From: Paramuribaculum sp.
GTDB taxonomy: Bacteria; Bacteroidota; Bacteroidia; Bacteroidales; Muribaculaceae
Direction: 5' to 3'
DNA length: 9,785 nucleotides
Assembly (NCBI GenBank): GCA_029051965.1
Contig: JAIDJZ010000090.1
Span: 1-9,785, forward strand
Part shown: piece by piece, positions 6,406 to 9,785 of the stretch
Position numbering within the stretch: the first letter of the stretch is position 1
Layout of the letters: the number at the start of each line of letters is the position of its first letter
Translations under genes and position numbers: made by a program
Notes under the pieces: generated by a model
Seen by the model: the letters and a program-made list of their open reading frames with translations, nothing else
What the model was told of the DNA's origin: nothing
The model's database searches: none

Positions 6406-9400
6406 ATGAAAAAGCTGTTTCTATTACTCACAGCACTCGTGGCTATTGCGATCAGCGCGGCAGCGCAGAACCGCACTTTCCACGGAACTGTGCTGAGCGC
6501 AGCCGATGACGAACCGCTCATCGGCGCGACAGTGACGCCTATCGGCGGCGGCCATCCGGTAGCAACCGACGTAGACGGTCGCTTTACGATAACGGTCCCC
6601 GCTTCTGTGAAAGAAGTAAAGGTTACCTTTGTCGGCATGCAGCCCAAGACCGTCACTCTTGCTGAAGGTCTGAGAATTTTCCTTGAATATTCATCTAATG
6701 TCCTCGACCAGGTCGTCGTGACTGGCTACGGTTCCGGTAAGAAACTCGGTTCTGTCGTCGGTTCGGTTTCGGTCGTTGGCGACAAGGTGTTTGAAAACAC
6801 ACCCTCTGCCAACTTCGTCGACGCCCTCCAGGGACAGGTTCCCGGCCTCGCGATCAACTCTTCGTCGGGCGACCCCTCTTCTAACAGCAACTCTATCATC
6901 CTCCGCGGACGCAACGGTCTCAACACTGACTCGTCGCCTCTGTTCATCTGCGACGGCGCTCCGATCGACCAGAGCCTCTTCATGTCGATGAACCCCGCCG
7001 ACATCGAAAGCGTGACAGTCCTGAAAGACGCTGCCTCGATCGCCATCTACGGTAGCCGCGGTGCAAACGGTATCATCGTCATCACTACCAAACGAGGCAA
7101 ATACGGCGCTCAGACCAAAGCCACTTTCCGCGCAAGCTACGGTTGGTCTTCGATGGTAAAGGATAAAGTCGACATGATGGACTCAAAGCAGTACATGCAG
7201 TTCCGCGACTTGATCGGCCAGCCCCTCTCCGGCTCTGTCAAGAACCTCATCAACACATATAACATCAACACCGACTGGCGCAAAGAACTCTTCAGCAACT
7301 CGGCTCCGACCTACAACGTCGAAGGACAGGTGTCCGGCGGTTCTGATAACCTCAGCTACTACCTTTCGCTCAACCACTACTCACAGGAAGGTATCATCGA
7401 AAACTCTTCGCTGCGCCGCACGACAATGTCGTTCAACATCGACAGCAAGATCAACAGCTGGTTCCGCGTCGGCTTGAACGGTAACCTCAGCTTCCGTCGT
7501 TCGAAAGCCAACCTTGAAGACAAAGCTGAATCAGGCGAACTCTACCTCAACAACCCGATGGTGCTTGCTCGCATGGCGCTCCCATTCGACTCCCCCTACG
7601 GCTACACTTTCAACGACAACGGCGACATCGTCTACGGTGACAGAATCGAAAAGCTCCCCTATTCGGGCATCACCCTCCCCTGGTACACCTACACCTACGA
7701 CCACTTCCGCCGCGACCGCCTCGCCGGTAGCATGCGAATCTACGAACAGATCACCCCGATCCCCGGACTCGTAATCAAAGCTCAGCAGGCTCTCGAAGGC
7801 TACGACGCAACTGCATCCGAAACTATCGACCCCCGCAAGACATTCTACACCGCAATGGGCGATAAGATCGGACAGAACAACCCCGGCTACATTAACCCCG
7901 GTAGCAACTCAGAGTCTTTCTCGCGCTACTATCAGTTCACCTACACCAACACTGCCGAATACACATTCGACTTCCTCAAAAACCACCACGCTCGCGTGCT
8001 CATCGGTCAGGAATCGATCATCCGCAAATCCAACGGCTTCGGCGTTGCAACCTCAGGAACTGTCGACAAGCGTATGAACCTGCTCAACCAGGGAACAACC
8101 GCTTCTATGGGCAACGTAAGCTACTCTAAATCTGAAATCGTCATCAACTCCTACTTCGCTAACGCGAACTACGACTATGACAACCGCTACTTCGTCGACG
8201 CTTCGTTCCGTCGCGACGGCACTTCGCAGCTCGCTCCCGGCCACCGCTGGGGCAACTTCTGGGCCTTCGGTCTGATGTGGAACCTCCGCAACGAATCGTG
8301 GCTCAACCTCAAGGAGAAAACCTGGCTCAATGACCTCCGCCTCCACTACAGCTACGGTGGTTCGGGTAACTCCAACATCGGCAACTTCGCATGGATGGGT
8401 GCTGTCGGAACATACCAATACGGCTATGGCGGCAACACTGCAACCGGAACAAGCGGAGCAAGCAACTACGACCTCTCATGGGAAACCGTATGGAGCCATG
8501 ACCTCGGTGTGAACGTTCGATTCCTCGACCGCATCAGCGTGACTGCCGACTGGTACAAGAAGACCACCTCAAACATGCTCTACAACATCCCCTACGCAAT
8601 CTCGACTGGTGTCGAAACCGGAGCGGCCAACGTCTGCAAAATGACCAATACCGGTATCGAAGCCGAAATCACAGGCGACATCTTCAAGTCAAAAGACTGG
8701 TACATCGGTGCACGCGTCAGCTTCAACTACAACCGCAACCGCATCGCCGAACTCTGGGACGGAACCGACATCTATCCGATCTCTGCAACAGGTCTCGTGC
8801 TGAAAGTGGGCGACGTTTCAAACCAATACCACATGGTTCGCTACGTCGGTGTTGACCCTGCCGACGGTAAGCAGATGTGGCTCGACAAGAACGACAACAT
8901 CACCAAGACATTCCCCTCCGACGCACAGGTTTGCACCGGCAAATCCTCGTTCGCTCCCTGGACTGGAGGTTTCGGCGCAAGCGCTCGCTGGAAAGGACTT
9001 TCCGCTTCTGTCAACTTCGCTTGGCAGTCCGGCAAATGGATGATCAACAATGACCGCTACTTCACTTCAAACCCCACTGAATTCGGCCTCTCCTACAACC
9101 AGACCGCCGAAATGCTCAACATGTGGACAACCCCCGGTCAGATCACTGACGTCCCCGCTTACGGAGAAAAACTGACATACGCAGGCGAAGACACCCGCTG
9201 GCTCGAAGACGCTTCTTTCTGCCGTCTGAAACACCTCACTGTCGCCTACGACTTCCCGACCACTCTGGTCAACAAATGGGGACTCTCCGGTCTGCAGCTC
9301 CACTTCACCGGACGCAACCTCTGGACTATCACCAAATTCTCCGGCTACGACCCCGAACCTCTCAGCAACATGGTACAATTCCAGTTCCCGAACACTCGTC

Positions 9401-9432
9401 AGTTTGAGTTCGGTCTTGAAGTTTCGTTCTGA
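6406..9432 (+). CDS. SusC/RagA-family TonB-dependent outer-membrane transporter
   Basis: A 1008-residue outer-membrane channel that imports a large nutrient, usually a glycan or peptide, using TonB/ExbBD energy with a SusD lipoprotein as lid. Order of parts: signal peptide (1-20, cleaved before QNRTF), a carboxypeptidase-regulatory-like beta-sandwich (about 23-92, with EPLIGATV, DVDGRF and VTFVGMQ), the TonB-box region DQVVVTGYG (101-109), the plug (about 110-230, with ALQGQVPGLAI, ILRGRNGLN, IESVTVLKDAASIAIYGSRG and GIIVITTKRG), then a 22-strand-type barrel ending in QFEFGLEVSF with the usual terminal Phe. Length and all landmarks are normal, and no STN domain is present, so sigma/anti-sigma signalling through this protein is unlikely. 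The start is set by the signal peptide. The SusD gene follows 41 bp downstream. The substrate cannot be deduced. Confidence 0.97.
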   Translation: MKKLFLLLTALVAIAISAAAQNRTFHGTVLSAADDEPLIGATVTPIGGGHPVATDVDGRFTITVPASVKEVKVTFVGMQPKTVTLAEGLRIFLEYSSNVLDQVVVTGYGSGKKLGSVVGSVSVVGDKVFENTPSANFVDALQGQVPGLAINSSSGDPSSNSNSIILRGRNGLNTDSSPLFICDGAPIDQSLFMSMNPADIESVTVLKDAASIAIYGSRGANGIIVITTKRGKYGAQTKATFRASYGWSSMVKDKVDMMDSKQYMQFRDLIGQPLSGSVKNLINTYNINTDWRKELFSNSAPTYNVEGQVSGGSDNLSYYLSLNHYSQEGIIENSSLRRTTMSFNIDSKINSWFRVGLNGNLSFRRSKANLEDKAESGELYLNNPMVLARMALPFDSPYGYTFNDNGDIVYGDRIEKLPYSGITLPWYTYTYDHFRRDRLAGSMRIYEQITPIPGLVIKAQQALEGYDATASETIDPRKTFYTAMGDKIGQNNPGYINPGSNSESFSRYYQFTYTNTAEYTFDFLKNHHARVLIGQESIIRKSNGFGVATSGTVDKRMNLLNQGTTASMGNVSYSKSEIVINSYFANANYDYDNRYFVDASFRRDGTSQLAPGHRWGNFWAFGLMWNLRNESWLNLKEKTWLNDLRLHYSYGGSGNSNIGNFAWMGAVGTYQYGYGGNTATGTSGASNYDLSWETVWSHDLGVNVRFLDRISVTADWYKKTTSNMLYNIPYAISTGVETGAANVCKMTNTGIEAEITGDIFKSKDWYIGARVSFNYNRNRIAELWDGTDIYPISATGLVLKVGDVSNQYHMVRYVGVDPADGKQMWLDKNDNITKTFPSDAQVCTGKSSFAPWTGGFGASARWKGLSASVNFAWQSGKWMINNDRYFTSNPTEFGLSYNQTAEMLNMWTTPGQITDVPAYGEKLTYAGEDTRWLEDASFCRLKHLTVAYDFPTTLVNKWGLSGLQLHFTGRNLWTITKFSGYDPEPLSNMVQFQFPNTRQFEFGLEVSF

Positions 9433-9473
9433 TCAAACTATGTTGAACCTCTAATTTTAAGACAACACAGAAA

Positions 9474-9785
9474 ATGAAAAAAATAATATTAGGACTGACA
9501 CTCATCGCCTCCGCCGCTTTCACCTCCTGCGACATGGACACAACCCGCTACGGTACGATCGGTCAGGAGAACGCGATTGAAAGCCGTGATGACGCATTCA
9601 ACTTCCTCAACGGTATCTACATCCAGATCCGTAACATGTCGGCCGGCGAAAAATACTCTTCCGGCGACTTACAGATGGACAAGTTTGTCGGCACTATCGA
9701 CAACGGCAACCGCATGGGCACATTTTCCGGCGGACAGATAACCGTCAGCGACCAGGACATCACCACCTACTATCAGAGTGCCTAC
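9474..9785 (+). CDS. SusD/RagB-family nutrient-binding lipoprotein, 3'-partial
   Basis: Only the first 104 codons lie in the window and the frame runs open off the right edge. The N-terminus has KKI, a hydrophobic stretch and lipobox AFTSC with the lipidated Cys at residue 19, followed by DMDTTRYGTIGQENAI, an opening characteristic of SusD-like proteins, then DDAFNFLNGIYIQIR, matching the first helix of the fold. Full members have about 500-600 residues. The protein sits on the outer-membrane surface, captures the substrate and closes over the SusC channel. Its place 41 bp after the SusC stop, with no terminator between, implies one transcript. A start at 9474 is supported by the signal peptide. 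Substrate unknown. Confidence 0.93.
   Translation, partial: MKKIILGLTLIASAAFTSCDMDTTRYGTIGQENAIESRDDAFNFLNGIYIQIRNMSAGEKYSSGDLQMDKFVGTIDNGNRMGTFSGGQITVSDQDITTYYQSAY

Noticed and set aside
8053..8418. Minus-strand frame of 121 codons inside the SusC gene
   Set aside because: Shadow of the SusC coding frame, rich in Val and Glu from reversed codons, with no signal or domain.

Overview
This window looks like a chromosomal piece of a gut-type Bacteroidales bacterium, plausibly Muribaculaceae-like; the family assignment is inference. The evidence is a SusC/SusD outer-membrane uptake pair, a Por/T9SS-like C-terminal sorting domain on a subtilase remnant, Bacteroidetes-type -7 elements (TAnnTTTG), start codons without Shine-Dalgarno sequences, and moderately GC-rich genes separated by AT-rich gaps.

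Region 1 (1-4287, + strand) is one tight gene cluster. It holds the end of a secreted or lipid-anchored protein, a full-length paralogous lipoprotein, an ABC ATPase of the LolD/MacB/FtsE type, and a four-helix FtsX/MacB-like permease whose start overlaps the ATPase stop by 4 bp. The two paralogous envelope proteins and the two-part transporter probably work together at the cell envelope. The substrate is unknown, and the ATPase departs from consensus at three nucleotide-handling motifs.

Region 2 (4288-5448) holds prs (PRPP synthase, - strand), convergent with region 1. A strong hairpin terminator lies between the two, and a -7 promoter element precedes prs.

Region 3 (5449-6032, - strand) is the 3' part of an S8 subtilisin-like peptidase. 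The catalytic-Ser block and the sorting domain remain, but everything upstream, including where the catalytic Asp and His should lie, is missing. The reading frame ends at a stop codon where the sequence turns AT-rich. A hairpin terminator follows the gene.

Region 4 (6033-9785, + strand) starts with an AT-rich regulatory gap of about 370 bp. It contains a good Bacteroidetes promoter, a hairpin plus T-run at the predicted 5' end of the transcript, and a 24-codon leader ORF. Then come an intact SusC/RagA-type TonB-dependent transporter and the first 104 codons of its SusD partner, cut by the window end. The imported nutrient cannot be told from this window. No RNA genes, CRISPR arrays or insertion sequences were seen.
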